Source: Clostridia bacterium
Lineage (GTDB): Bacteria > Bacillota > Clostridia > UBA1381
NCBI GenBank assembly: GCA_017521775.1
Contig: JAFXBO010000059.1
Coordinates: 1 to 11,771 of the forward strand
Direction of reading: 5' to 3'
DNA length: 11,771 nt
A program made the position numbers and the translations under genes. A model generated the notes under the pieces. That model did no database searches and was not told where the DNA came from. It saw only the letters and a program-made list of their open reading frames with translations. Numbering within the stretch: the first letter of the stretch is position 1; each line of letters starts with the position of its first letter. Of the stretch, positions 5,483-11,771 are shown piece by piece.

Positions 5483-7273
5483 ATGAATATTACAAATGAT
5501 ATAAAATATGTTGGTGTAAACGACCATGAAGTTGATTTATTTGAGGGGCAGTATATAGTGCCGAATGGTATTTCATATAACTCATATGTAATTATAGACG
5601 AAAAGATTGCTGTTATGGATACTGTTGATGCAAGATTTACACACGAATGGCTTGATAATTTACAAAGCGCCCTTGGGGAAAGAGAGCCAGACTATCTAAT
5701 AGTTCAACATATGGAGCCTGACCATTCTGCAAATATCGTGAACTTTATAAAAACCTATCCAAAGGCAAAATTAGTGTCTTCCGAAAAATCATTTACTATG
5801 ATGAAAAACTTTTTTGGTAATGATTTTGCAGATAACAGACTTATAGTTGGGGAGGGAGATACCCTTTCTTTAGGAAAACATACTCTTACCTTTGTGACTG
5901 CACCGATGGTACACTGGCCTGAGGTAATAGTTACTTATGATGATTATGATAAGGTGTTGTTCTCGGCAGACGGTTTCGGAAAATTCGGAGCACTTGACGT
6001 TTCGGAGGACTGGGCTTGTGAGGCAAGAAGATATTATATCGGTATTGTTGGGAAATACGGAAAACAGGTTCAGAATTTGTTAAAAAAGGCAGCTAACCTT
6101 GAAATCGAAAAAATTTGCCCGTTGCACGGACCTGTATTGAGTGAAAATCTGGGATATTATCTTGACCTTTACAATAAGTGGTCATCATATGAAGCTGAGT
6201 CAGAGGGAATTGTGATTGCATACACATCAGTTTATGGCAATACAAAAAAAGCAGTTTTGCAATTGGCAGATAAGCTAAGAGAAAAGGGTTGCCCTAAGGT
6301 TGTTGTAAATGATTTGGCAAGATGTGATATGGCAGAGGCAGTTGAGGATGCATTCAGGTATAATAAGATTATCTTTGCTACAACAACCTATAATGCTGAG
6401 ATATTCCCATTTATGAGGGAGTTTATAAACCACCTCGTTGAAAGAGATTTTCAGAATAAAACAGTTGCATTTATAGAAAACGGAAGCTGGGCACCTTTGG
6501 CAGCAAAGGTTATGAGGGGAATGCTTGAAAAGAGCAAAAATATCACATATGCAGATACAACTGTTAAAATTCTGTCTGCACTAAATGCCGAAAGCTCAAA
6601 ACAGCTTAATGACCTTGCTGACGAGCTTTGTGCTGATTATATGGCAAGACAGGGTGAAACTGCTAACAAAAATGATTTGTCTGCTTTATTTAATATCGGA
6701 TACGGACTTTATGTTGTCACATCAAATGACGGCAAAAAGGATAATGGCTTGATTGTGAACACAATCACACAGATTACAAATACTCCGAACAGAATTGCTG
6801 TAACAATTAATAAGGACAGCTATTCATATCACACAATAAAACAGACAGGTAAAATGAATGTTAACTGTCTTTCAACAGATGCTCCGTTCAGTGTATTTGA
6901 AAATTTTGGATTTAAGAGTGGAAGAAATGTTGATAAATTCAGCAATATGGAAGTATTGCGTTCTGATAATGGATTGGTATTTCTGCCTAAATATATAAAC
7001 TCATTTATGTCATTAAAGGTTGAGCAGTATGTTGATTTCGATACTCATGGAATGTTTATCTGTTCAATAACTGAGTCAAGAGTTATAACTAATGCAGAAA
7101 CAATGACTTACACATATTATCAGGACAATGTTAAGCCAAAACCTCAGACAGAGGGCAAAAAAGGGTATGTGTGCAAGATATGCGGATATATATACGAAGG
7201 TGATAAATTACCAGAGGACTTTGTTTGCCCATTGTGCAAACACGGGGCTGCAGATTTTGAGAAAATTAAATAA
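5483..7273 (+). CDS. Flavodiiron protein fused to flavin reductase and rubredoxin modules (FprA-Hrb type)
   Basis: 596 aa, cytoplasmic, four modules. (1) Metallo-beta-lactamase-like core, about 1-240, with all expected di-iron ligands: H76, E78, D80, H81 (HMEPDH), H144 (MVHWPEV), D163 (SADGFG) and H215 (LHGP). (2) Flavodoxin, about 243-385, with FMN loop YTSVYGNTKKA. (3) Flavin-reductase-like FMN domain, about 395-550. (4) C-terminal rubredoxin with CKICGY (C564, C567) and CPLC (C582, C585); the 14-residue spacing is the short, rubrerythrin-like type. Flavodiiron proteins reduce O2 to water and/or NO to N2O. In Moorella thermoacetica the donor to FprA is a separate protein, Hrb, made of exactly modules 3 and 4, so this gene looks like FprA and its donor in one chain. 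It is a monocistronic unit with strong promoter and terminator, in keeping with oxygen or NO defence in an anaerobe. Confidence 0.95.
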   Translation: MNITNDIKYVGVNDHEVDLFEGQYIVPNGISYNSYVIIDEKIAVMDTVDARFTHEWLDNLQSALGEREPDYLIVQHMEPDHSANIVNFIKTYPKAKLVSSEKSFTMMKNFFGNDFADNRLIVGEGDTLSLGKHTLTFVTAPMVHWPEVIVTYDDYDKVLFSADGFGKFGALDVSEDWACEARRYYIGIVGKYGKQVQNLLKKAANLEIEKICPLHGPVLSENLGYYLDLYNKWSSYEAESEGIVIAYTSVYGNTKKAVLQLADKLREKGCPKVVVNDLARCDMAEAVEDAFRYNKIIFATTTYNAEIFPFMREFINHLVERDFQNKTVAFIENGSWAPLAAKVMRGMLEKSKNITYADTTVKILSALNAESSKQLNDLADELCADYMARQGETANKNDLSALFNIGYGLYVVTSNDGKKDNGLIVNTITQITNTPNRIAVTINKDSYSYHTIKQTGKMNVNCLSTDAPFSVFENFGFKSGRNVDKFSNMEVLRSDNGLVFLPKYINSFMSLKVEQYVDFDTHGMFICSITESRVITNAETMTYTYYQDNVKPKPQTEGKKGYVCKICGYIYEGDKLPEDFVCPLCKHGAADFEKIK

Positions 7274-7308
7274 AAATAAAGGGTATCTTCCGATACCCTT
7301 TATTTTTT
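7273..7308. terminator. Bidirectional terminator after the flavodiiron gene
   Basis: ATAAAGGGTATC (7276-7287) and GATACCCTTTAT (7292-7303) form 12 perfect pairs, extendable by A/T pairs, with a TTTTTT run to 7308. It overlaps the stop codon of the converging exporter gene and can end that transcript as well. Confidence 0.9.
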
Positions 7309-7740
7309 ATATATTCTTGTTCTTAATATTTTGAAAAATGATGATATTAAAATCAATCCTAAAGAAATTGCACCACCAATTTTTAAAGTATTAACTAACC
7401 CCTCTGCAAAACCCTGGATATCTCCATATAGGCAAGCTTCCATTGTTCGATATATTGTAAGCCCCGGTACAAGAGGGATAATTCCCGGTATTAAAAAGAC
7501 TGTTGCAGGAGATTTGAAAATTGTGGCTGCAAGCTCGGAATAAAGTGCTATTGATATACCTGATACAAAATATGGTATTACTAAAGAATTAGTAAACATA
7601 TCAGTAATCAGATAGAACATCCACGCAAAAGCTCCGCACAAAGAAGCAATAACAAGATGTCTCTTTCGCACATTATAAAGTAGTGCAAATCCCATTGATG
7701 CAAAAAATGCAGAAACGAATGGTACAAAAATATTTGTCAT
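7300..7740 (-). CDS. YjjB/ThrE_2-like small subunit of a ThrE-type exporter
   Basis: 146 aa, about four membrane segments. The marker IPGIIPLVPG (residues 84-93) followed by LTIYRTMEACLYGD is typical of the ThrE C-terminal/YjjB domain. In split systems this small membrane protein works with a YjjP-like partner; ThrE of Corynebacterium exports threonine/serine, and E. coli YjjP-YjjB has been linked to succinate export. The substrate here is unknown. A longer frame begins with GTG at 7755, but GGAGG (7749-7753) sits 8 nt before the ATG at 7740, so 7740 is chosen. That RBS lies in the last codons of the upstream yjjP-like gene and the gap is 5 nt, so the two are translationally coupled. It is the last gene of the operon. 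Confidence 0.85.
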   Translation of the reverse strand: MTNIFVPFVSAFFASMGFALLYNVRKRHLVIASLCGAFAWMFYLITDMFTNSLVIPYFVSGISIALYSELAATIFKSPATVFLIPGIIPLVPGLTIYRTMEACLYGDIQGFAEGLVNTLKIGGAISLGLILISSFFKILRTRIYKK

Positions 7741-7745
7741 AATTA

Positions 7746-8501
7746 TTACCTCCACAACATTGATACGCCAACACCAAGTGCAATTGCTGTTGCTATGAAT
7801 ATTGATTCAACGATTTTGGACAATCCCGCAGTATAGTCTGTAGCAACAAAATCTCTTATACAGTTAGTAAACAGAACTCCTGGGACTAATAGCATCAAAA
7901 CAGAAATTGTTGTTGTCTGAACATTCAGGGTTGGAAGTAGAAGGGATGCTATTTTAATAAGGATAACCGTAGCTGCTGCGCCTGTAGCGTTTGCAAAGAA
8001 AGGGTTAGCTTGAAATTTATCTGTTGCCAACATAACAAAACGAAGTAAAAATCCAACAATAAACCCTACGATACACTCCTTTATGCCTCCACCAAAAAAG
8101 ATAGCAAATGATCCTCCTACAAGTGAATATGCCAAAAAAGAAACCCAGAATGGATAAGAAATATTGGTTTCTATTTGTTTTATTCTCTCTAATAGAACAT
8201 CATAGGATAGATTATTATTACATATTTCTCTTGAAAGAGCATTATATTGTTCAACGCGTTCAAGATTTGTTTCGAGCTTATGAACTCGTCTGGTTTGCGA
8301 AATTGCGTTCCCGTTTTTAACCATTGTTACAACTATTGTTGATGAAATTGCAAAAACATGAACTGCATCCATTTGATATGACAAGCCTATTCTTTCAACA
8401 GTGTCTTCAACACGATTTATTTCTCCGCCATATTTTAGTATGTAATAGCCTATGCTTGTCGCAATATCTAAAATCTCTTTTTGAGTTATATTTTCAGACA
8501 T
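7746..8501 (-). CDS. YjjP/ThrE-like large subunit of a ThrE-type exporter
   Basis: 251 aa. A soluble N-terminal half (about 1-110) carries the ThrE signature GGEINRVEDTVERIG (residues 25-39), followed by about five membrane segments from residue 115. The block LVPGVLFTNCIRDFVATDYTAG (about 205-226) matches the conserved P-G-x-x-x-T-N-x-I-R-D region of the family. It acts in the membrane with the YjjB-like partner just downstream to export an amino acid or dicarboxylate. It follows the ROK regulator after 11 nt; the RBS AGGAGA overlaps that gene's stop codon (TAGGAGA, 8509-8515), 7 nt before ATG. No sign of damage is seen. Confidence 0.88.
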   Translation of the reverse strand: MSENITQKEILDIATSIGYYILKYGGEINRVEDTVERIGLSYQMDAVHVFAISSTIVVTMVKNGNAISQTRRVHKLETNLERVEQYNALSREICNNNLSYDVLLERIKQIETNISYPFWVSFLAYSLVGGSFAIFFGGGIKECIVGFIVGFLLRFVMLATDKFQANPFFANATGAAATVILIKIASLLLPTLNVQTTTISVLMLLVPGVLFTNCIRDFVATDYTAGLSKIVESIFIATAIALGVGVSMLWR

Positions 8502-8512
8502 ATTATTTTCTC

Positions 8513-9682
8513 CTATTCCACAATATTATTACTATAAGATATATCAAAGAGTCTGTCGCACAGATTAAATGCAATTCCCGAGAATATACTTTCCTCCGAC
8601 TCATTTGTTTGCTTAATGGAGAGTTTTTGGGTAAGAGATGGATATGCTCGTTTATTCATTTCAAACTCAGCCACTTTAATCAGTGACGGACATTCTTCAA
8701 AATCGCCGGAATTTATAATTATAACGGATGGATTGAAGATGTTGACAAGGTTTGCAAGTCCTATTCCCAAATACTTTGCACAATCTGAAATTGCCAAAAC
8801 TGCGTTTTTATCCTCATTTCTATAAAGTTTTTCAAGTTCGGATAATGAGGAGATTTTTTTATTTGAATGTTTTTCGTATACCGAGATTAGTCTTTTGGGT
8901 GAACACATTGCCTCAAGACAACCCTTGTTTCCACAAAAACAAGGTTCGCCATCACTCTCAACAGTTGTGTGTCCGATTTCTCCTAAGGTAGAACGAGAGA
9001 TTGTTGCATTATAAAATTGTACTGCACCAATTCCGTTTGACATATCAACAAATATAGTATTATCCTTTGTGCCGTTACAATTCTTGAAGAAATGCCACAT
9101 AGCCTTTACAAGAGACAGGTTATCTACAAAAACAGGTAATGATGTTACTTTTTCCAAAGCTTTTTTGATGTCAAATGATTTCCATTTAAGCTGAGAAGAT
9201 AAAATAAATCGGCTGTCATCAAGAATAAGCCCTGAAACTGACACACCTATACCAAGGATTTTGTCTTTGTTATATCTTTTCATTAACAGACGAATGTTAT
9301 CACAAAGTTCTGTGATTGTATCTTCAATTGATAGTTTGTCTGTTTCTATTTTGATTTTGTCTTTTGCGTTGCCCTCTAAATCTGTATATGCAATATTGGT
9401 ATATTTTTCATTAAGATAAATGCATATGAGATTATAATTGGATGGACAAAAGCGTAACAAAACACTTTTTCTTCCTACTCGTCCAACCTTTTCAACTCCA
9501 CTTTCATATATAAGCCCTATATCCAATAGGTAGGAGGTTGTGTTTGTGATGGATGCAAGTGAAAGTCCTGTTTCTTCGGAAATGCGTGGTCGGGAAACAT
9601 CCGGATTACGACGAATGTAATCCAGAACCTTAAGCCTATTCATTTGTTGCATTAATTGCACATTTCCTATTTGCTTATCCAT
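8513..9682 (-). CDS. ROK-family transcriptional regulator (XylR/NagC-like)
   Basis: 389 aa. An N-terminal winged helix-turn-helix (about 10-60: NRLKVLDYIRRN, then ISEETGLSLASITNTTSYLL) binds DNA; a ROK sugar-kinase-like domain follows. The ROK zinc site is intact: GEIGHTT (H238) and CFCGNKGCLEA (C248, C250, C255). The usual ROK motif V-E-N-D-A-N reads VDNLSL (D187, N188, L189), so Leu replaces the catalytic Asp. It should be a sensor and not a kinase, as in most ROK regulators, which bind a sugar or sugar-derived ligand. It is the first gene of an operon with the YjjP/YjjB-like exporter, and its promoter is back to back with that of a DegT-family aminotransferase, so it probably controls one or both. 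The start at 9682 has the RBS GAGGGA 8 nt upstream. Confidence 0.92.
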   Translation of the reverse strand: MDKQIGNVQLMQQMNRLKVLDYIRRNPDVSRPRISEETGLSLASITNTTSYLLDIGLIYESGVEKVGRVGRKSVLLRFCPSNYNLICIYLNEKYTNIAYTDLEGNAKDKIKIETDKLSIEDTITELCDNIRLLMKRYNKDKILGIGVSVSGLILDDSRFILSSQLKWKSFDIKKALEKVTSLPVFVDNLSLVKAMWHFFKNCNGTKDNTIFVDMSNGIGAVQFYNATISRSTLGEIGHTTVESDGEPCFCGNKGCLEAMCSPKRLISVYEKHSNKKISSLSELEKLYRNEDKNAVLAISDCAKYLGIGLANLVNIFNPSVIIINSGDFEECPSLIKVAEFEMNKRAYPSLTQKLSIKQTNESEESIFSGIAFNLCDRLFDISYSNNIVE

Positions 9683-9712
9683 AAAATAAATCCCTCATAT
9701 GTTATTTAGTCG

Positions 9713-9741
9713 ATTATATCATTTGATAAAAAAAATGTCAA
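9713..9741 (-). promoter_or_regulatory. Promoter of the ROK-yjjP-yjjB operon
   Basis: On the minus strand TTGACA (9741-9736), 17 bp, then TGaTATAAT (hexamer 9718-9713), a full consensus with an extended -10. The leader is about 24 nt. Such a strong core promoter on a regulator gene makes autorepression likely. Confidence 0.87.
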
Positions 9742-9779
9742 CATATGAAAATAAAATGTGGGGATATTTCTAATTTATA

Positions 9780-9808
9780 TTGACTTTTAACCTATATTGT
9801 GCTACAAT
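9780..9808 (+). promoter_or_regulatory. Promoter of the DegT-family aminotransferase gene
   Basis: TTGACT (9780-9785), 17 bp, then TGcTACAAT (hexamer 9803-9808). The start is predicted near 9815. RBS AGGGAGG (9837-9843) is 7 nt before the ATG. Confidence 0.8.
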
Positions 9809-9834
9809 TAATTTAAGCAATAAATAAATTAATT
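9806..9834. promoter_or_regulatory. Inverted repeat over the aminotransferase transcription start, possible operator
   Basis: AATTAATTTA (9806-9815) and TAAATTAATT (9825-9834) are perfect 10-bp complements with a 9-bp centre. They cover the end of the -10 box and the predicted start, a position where a bound repressor would block transcription. The ROK regulator encoded divergently is the natural candidate. All-AT arms make chance occurrence quite possible. Confidence 0.4.
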
Positions 9835-9850
9835 ATAGGGAGGAATAAAA

Positions 9851-11161
9851 ATGGGAAAACAGACAACAGATTTCAGGTATAATACAGGTGCCACAAGAGT
9901 TCCTTGGGCAGCTGTTGGTGAAAACTATAATGTTCACGACCTTATGGAAATAATAAAGTTTCTTATGCAGGGCGAAGGAAAGGAATATGACGATGCATTA
10001 GAAGCAGTTTGGGCTCAGGTTAAAAAACTTGACGAGCTTGCAACACCACCTGGAAAGCTATCATTGGGTAGCAAGGTGGAACAGGCAGAGGCTGCTTGTA
10101 ACGAATATTTGGGTACAGATACATCAACATTTGTAACAAATGCAACTGCAGGATTTGAGATTGCATATAAGTATGCCAACCTAAAGGCAGGGGATGAGGT
10201 TATTGTTCCTGCTATCACATTCGTTGCTACAATGGCATATCCATTGTCAATCGGATGTAAGCTTGTTTTTGCAGACGTAGATCCAAAGACTATTAATATG
10301 GACCCTGCAGATGTTGCAAGAAAAATTACTGACAAAACAAAGATGATTGTTCCTGTACATATTGGTGGATATCCTGTTGATTTAGATCCGATTATGGAGC
10401 TTGCAAAGAAGCACGATATTCTTGTTTTGGAAGACGCTGCGCACGCTTTTGGTGCGATGTATAAGGGTAAGAAAATTGGTACAATCGGAGATTTTGCTTC
10501 ATTCTCAATGCATGAGGTTAAGAATATCACATCATTTGGAGAGGGTGGTATCTTAACAACAACTATTCCTGGCTTCGGAGCAGATATGAAGAGAGCAAGA
10601 TTCTTAGGTCTTGATTTCTCATGTCCTATCAAGGATTGGTTATATAACATAACTCCAATTCCTGGAAAAGAAAAGCCATTCGTTGCAGGTAATTCATCAA
10701 CAACTGAAATTCAGGGCTTGGGTCTTACATTGCAGGTTGCTCGTAATGAAGAAATCATTGCTAAGAGAACAGCTGCTGCTAAGTATTTAACAGAAAGGTT
10801 TGCAGAAAATGATGCTATTATTCCACAGGATTTAGGTAATGACGATATTAAACCATCATTCCACTTGTATCTGTTGCAAATTGACCCTGCAAAAGCTGGT
10901 GGAGATGTGCAGGTTCTCAAGAAAAAGCTTGAGGAAAAGGGAGTTACACAAATTGCTCACTTTGGTCCACTATACAGATTTAAGGTTGTTCAGGACATGG
11001 GTTATGATTCAGACGAAATTGCAAAGACTTGTCCTAACTGTGAAGAAGTATTCTATAAGAGATTTACTCATTTACCACTTTATGGTTTAAGCGATGACCA
11101 GATAAAGTATATGGCAGATGCAGTTTTGGAATCAGTAGCAGAAATGCAACAAGGTAAATAA
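9851..11161 (+). CDS. DegT/DnrJ/EryC1/StrS-family PLP aminotransferase
   Basis: 436 aa, cytoplasmic, fold type I. PLP-site features: EDAAHAFG (D195 for the pyridine nitrogen, H198), SFSMHEVKNITSFGEGG with Schiff-base Lys K224, and the GDEVIVPAITFVATMAYP block at 114-131. The C-terminus has the family's CPNCEEVFYKRFTHLPLY. Members usually transfer an amino group, often from Glu or Gln, to a keto sugar or keto cyclitol. It is longer than the usual 370-390 aa because of about 30 extra residues (about 42-72) between the N-terminal helix and the LSLGSKVEQAEAACNEYLGT segment, plus a loop near 255-285. No sugar-nucleotide, glycosyltransferase or capsule genes are near, so the substrate is open. It is monocistronic and divergent from the ROK-exporter operon. 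Confidence 0.9.
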   Translation: MGKQTTDFRYNTGATRVPWAAVGENYNVHDLMEIIKFLMQGEGKEYDDALEAVWAQVKKLDELATPPGKLSLGSKVEQAEAACNEYLGTDTSTFVTNATAGFEIAYKYANLKAGDEVIVPAITFVATMAYPLSIGCKLVFADVDPKTINMDPADVARKITDKTKMIVPVHIGGYPVDLDPIMELAKKHDILVLEDAAHAFGAMYKGKKIGTIGDFASFSMHEVKNITSFGEGGILTTTIPGFGADMKRARFLGLDFSCPIKDWLYNITPIPGKEKPFVAGNSSTTEIQGLGLTLQVARNEEIIAKRTAAAKYLTERFAENDAIIPQDLGNDDIKPSFHLYLLQIDPAKAGGDVQVLKKKLEEKGVTQIAHFGPLYRFKVVQDMGYDSDEIAKTCPNCEEVFYKRFTHLPLYGLSDDQIKYMADAVLESVAEMQQGK

Positions 11162-11163
11162 TT

Positions 11164-11201
11164 AAAAAGTCTTTTTCCCAAAAGGGAAAAAGACTTTTTT
11201 T
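11164..11201. terminator. Bidirectional terminator between the aminotransferase and the ECF S component
   Basis: AAAAAGTCTTTTTCCC (11164-11179) and GGGAAAAAGACTTTTT (11184-11199) pair over 16 bp around AAAA, with T/A tracts on both sides. It begins 3 nt after the aminotransferase stop, and the stop codon of the converging gene (11200-11202) touches the stem. Confidence 0.93.
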
Positions 11202-11703
11202 ATTTAATTATTTTATTTTTCTTAAATACATTAATCAGAATAATGCTTAATATAAATCCGACTATTCCCTGAAAAGCACTTCCGGGAATGTTAAGAGCTG
11301 CAGGGAGGAGTCCATACATAAATATTTCGGTTATGAAATAGCCTAAAATCATAACAAGCTCTCCTGATAATCCACTTAAACATCTTGCAATGATTGTGTT
11401 TGTTCTTAAAGATAAAAGCTTATATATGTAATGAGCAGAAACTGCCATAAGACCTTTAATTATCAGCGTTGGTAATGCATAAATTATATACCCCGATAAA
11501 ATGTCTGCTAAGAGAGAGCCTATGCCTGCTGCTAAAAAAGCGTATGATGGAGTCAAAATCCACCCACATAAAAGAACTACACAATCTCCAAGATTGAAAT
11601 AACCTTGAGATGAAAATGGTATTTTAATTATGTATGTCGCAACACATACAAGTGCTGCCATAATTGAAGAAAGAACAATTTTTCCAGTTTTTGTCTGTTT
11701 CAT
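11200..11703 (-). CDS. ECF transporter S component (substrate unknown)
   Basis: 167 aa, about five to six membrane segments, small and very hydrophobic. It shows the ECF S-component pattern: an N-terminal segment VLSSIMAALVCVATYI, then GYFNLGDCVVLLCGWIL (34-50), then AAGIGSLLADILSGY (58-72) and LIIKGLMA (80-87). The small-residue A-A-x-x-x face of the first helix is known to dock on the shared EcfT subunit. S components bind a vitamin or precursor (riboflavin, pyridoxine, hydroxymethylpyrimidine, pantothenate and others); sequence reading alone does not fix which. The energising EcfA/A'/T module is not in the window, as usual for group II systems. Start at 11703: RBS AAGAGG 7 nt upstream. The leader is only about 28 nt, too short for a riboswitch. 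Confidence 0.87.
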   Translation of the reverse strand: MKQTKTGKIVLSSIMAALVCVATYIIKIPFSSQGYFNLGDCVVLLCGWILTPSYAFLAAGIGSLLADILSGYIIYALPTLIIKGLMAVSAHYIYKLLSLRTNTIIARCLSGLSGELVMILGYFITEIFMYGLLPAALNIPGSAFQGIVGFILSIILINVFKKNKIIK

Positions 11704-11737
11704 TTTGATACCTCTTGAATTTCTGTTACTTTTTTAG

Positions 11738-11766
11738 AGTATATCACATTTCATTGAAATTTACAA
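11738..11766 (-). promoter_or_regulatory. Promoter of the ECF S-component gene
   Basis: On the minus strand TTGTAA (11766-11761), 17 bp, then TGaTATACT (hexamer 11743-11738). The hexamer pair and spacing are the same as at the fic operon promoter. Confidence 0.78.
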
Positions 11767-11771
11767 GACAT

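Noticed and set aside
7740..7755. GTG at 7755 as start of the YjjB-like protein.
   Set aside because: It would place the GGAGG motif inside the coding region and overlap the preceding gene; the ATG at 7740 has that GGAGG at 8 nt.
8108..8991. Several plus-strand open frames opposite the exporter and ROK genes.
   Set aside because: They lack RBS and family features, and the minus-strand frames carry clear conserved motifs over the same DNA.
11704..11771. A vitamin riboswitch (TPP, FMN) upstream of the ECF S component.
   Set aside because: The predicted leader is only about 28 nt and shows no aptamer-like conserved blocks.

Overview
The window looks like chromosomal DNA from a low-GC, anaerobic Firmicute, most likely a Clostridia/Lachnospiraceae-type gut or rumen bacterium. 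The evidence is AT-rich DNA with strong AGGAGG-type ribosome binding sites, Bacillota-style promoters with 17-bp spacers and TG-extended -10 boxes, short U-tailed terminators, a NifU-like/GGGtGRT gene pair, an oxygen-detoxifying flavodiiron protein and an ECF-transporter S component. Genus cannot be called from the sequence alone. No tRNA, rRNA, CRISPR array, transposase or phage gene is visible.

Layout, left to right. (1) 1-323: the 3' end of a probable SurA/PrsA-like secreted foldase, then a terminator. (2) 514-2358: a two-gene operon of a NifU/IscU-like scaffold protein and a GGGtGRT protein, with its own promoter and terminator. (3) 2380-3281: a class I Fic toxin-antitoxin operon, a 54-aa VbhA-like antitoxin overlapping a Fic AMP-transferase, flanked on both sides by similar terminator/-35 sequences. 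(4) 3284-3664: a near-perfect promoter fires directly into a long rod-shaped RNA hairpin, then a terminator that competes with an alternative hairpin, then a strong RBS and a 42-aa ORF. This is the least explained part of the window. (5) 3681-5343 (-): an NhaC-family antiporter. (6) 5422-7308 (+): a flavodiiron protein fused to flavin-reductase and rubredoxin modules. (7) 7300-9741 (-): an operon of a ROK-family regulator and the two halves of a ThrE/YjjP-YjjB exporter. (8) 9780-11201 (+): a divergent DegT-family aminotransferase. (9) 11200-11766 (-): an ECF S component.

Functional reading. Most units are independent, each with its own promoter and terminator. Two groupings probably matter. 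The NifU-like and GGGtGRT proteins are almost certainly partners. The ROK-YjjP-YjjB operon and the divergent aminotransferase share one regulatory region, which suggests co-regulation and possibly a make-and-export pathway. The flavodiiron protein implies exposure to O2 or NO.

Coding starts were corrected for two genes where an AGGAGG/GGAGG site lies inside the longest ORF (the NhaC-family gene, start 5279; the YjjB-like gene, start 7740). Two real small genes, at 2440-2604 and 3494-3622, are shorter than a usual ORF cut-off. All functions are inferred from motifs read by eye; no database search was possible.
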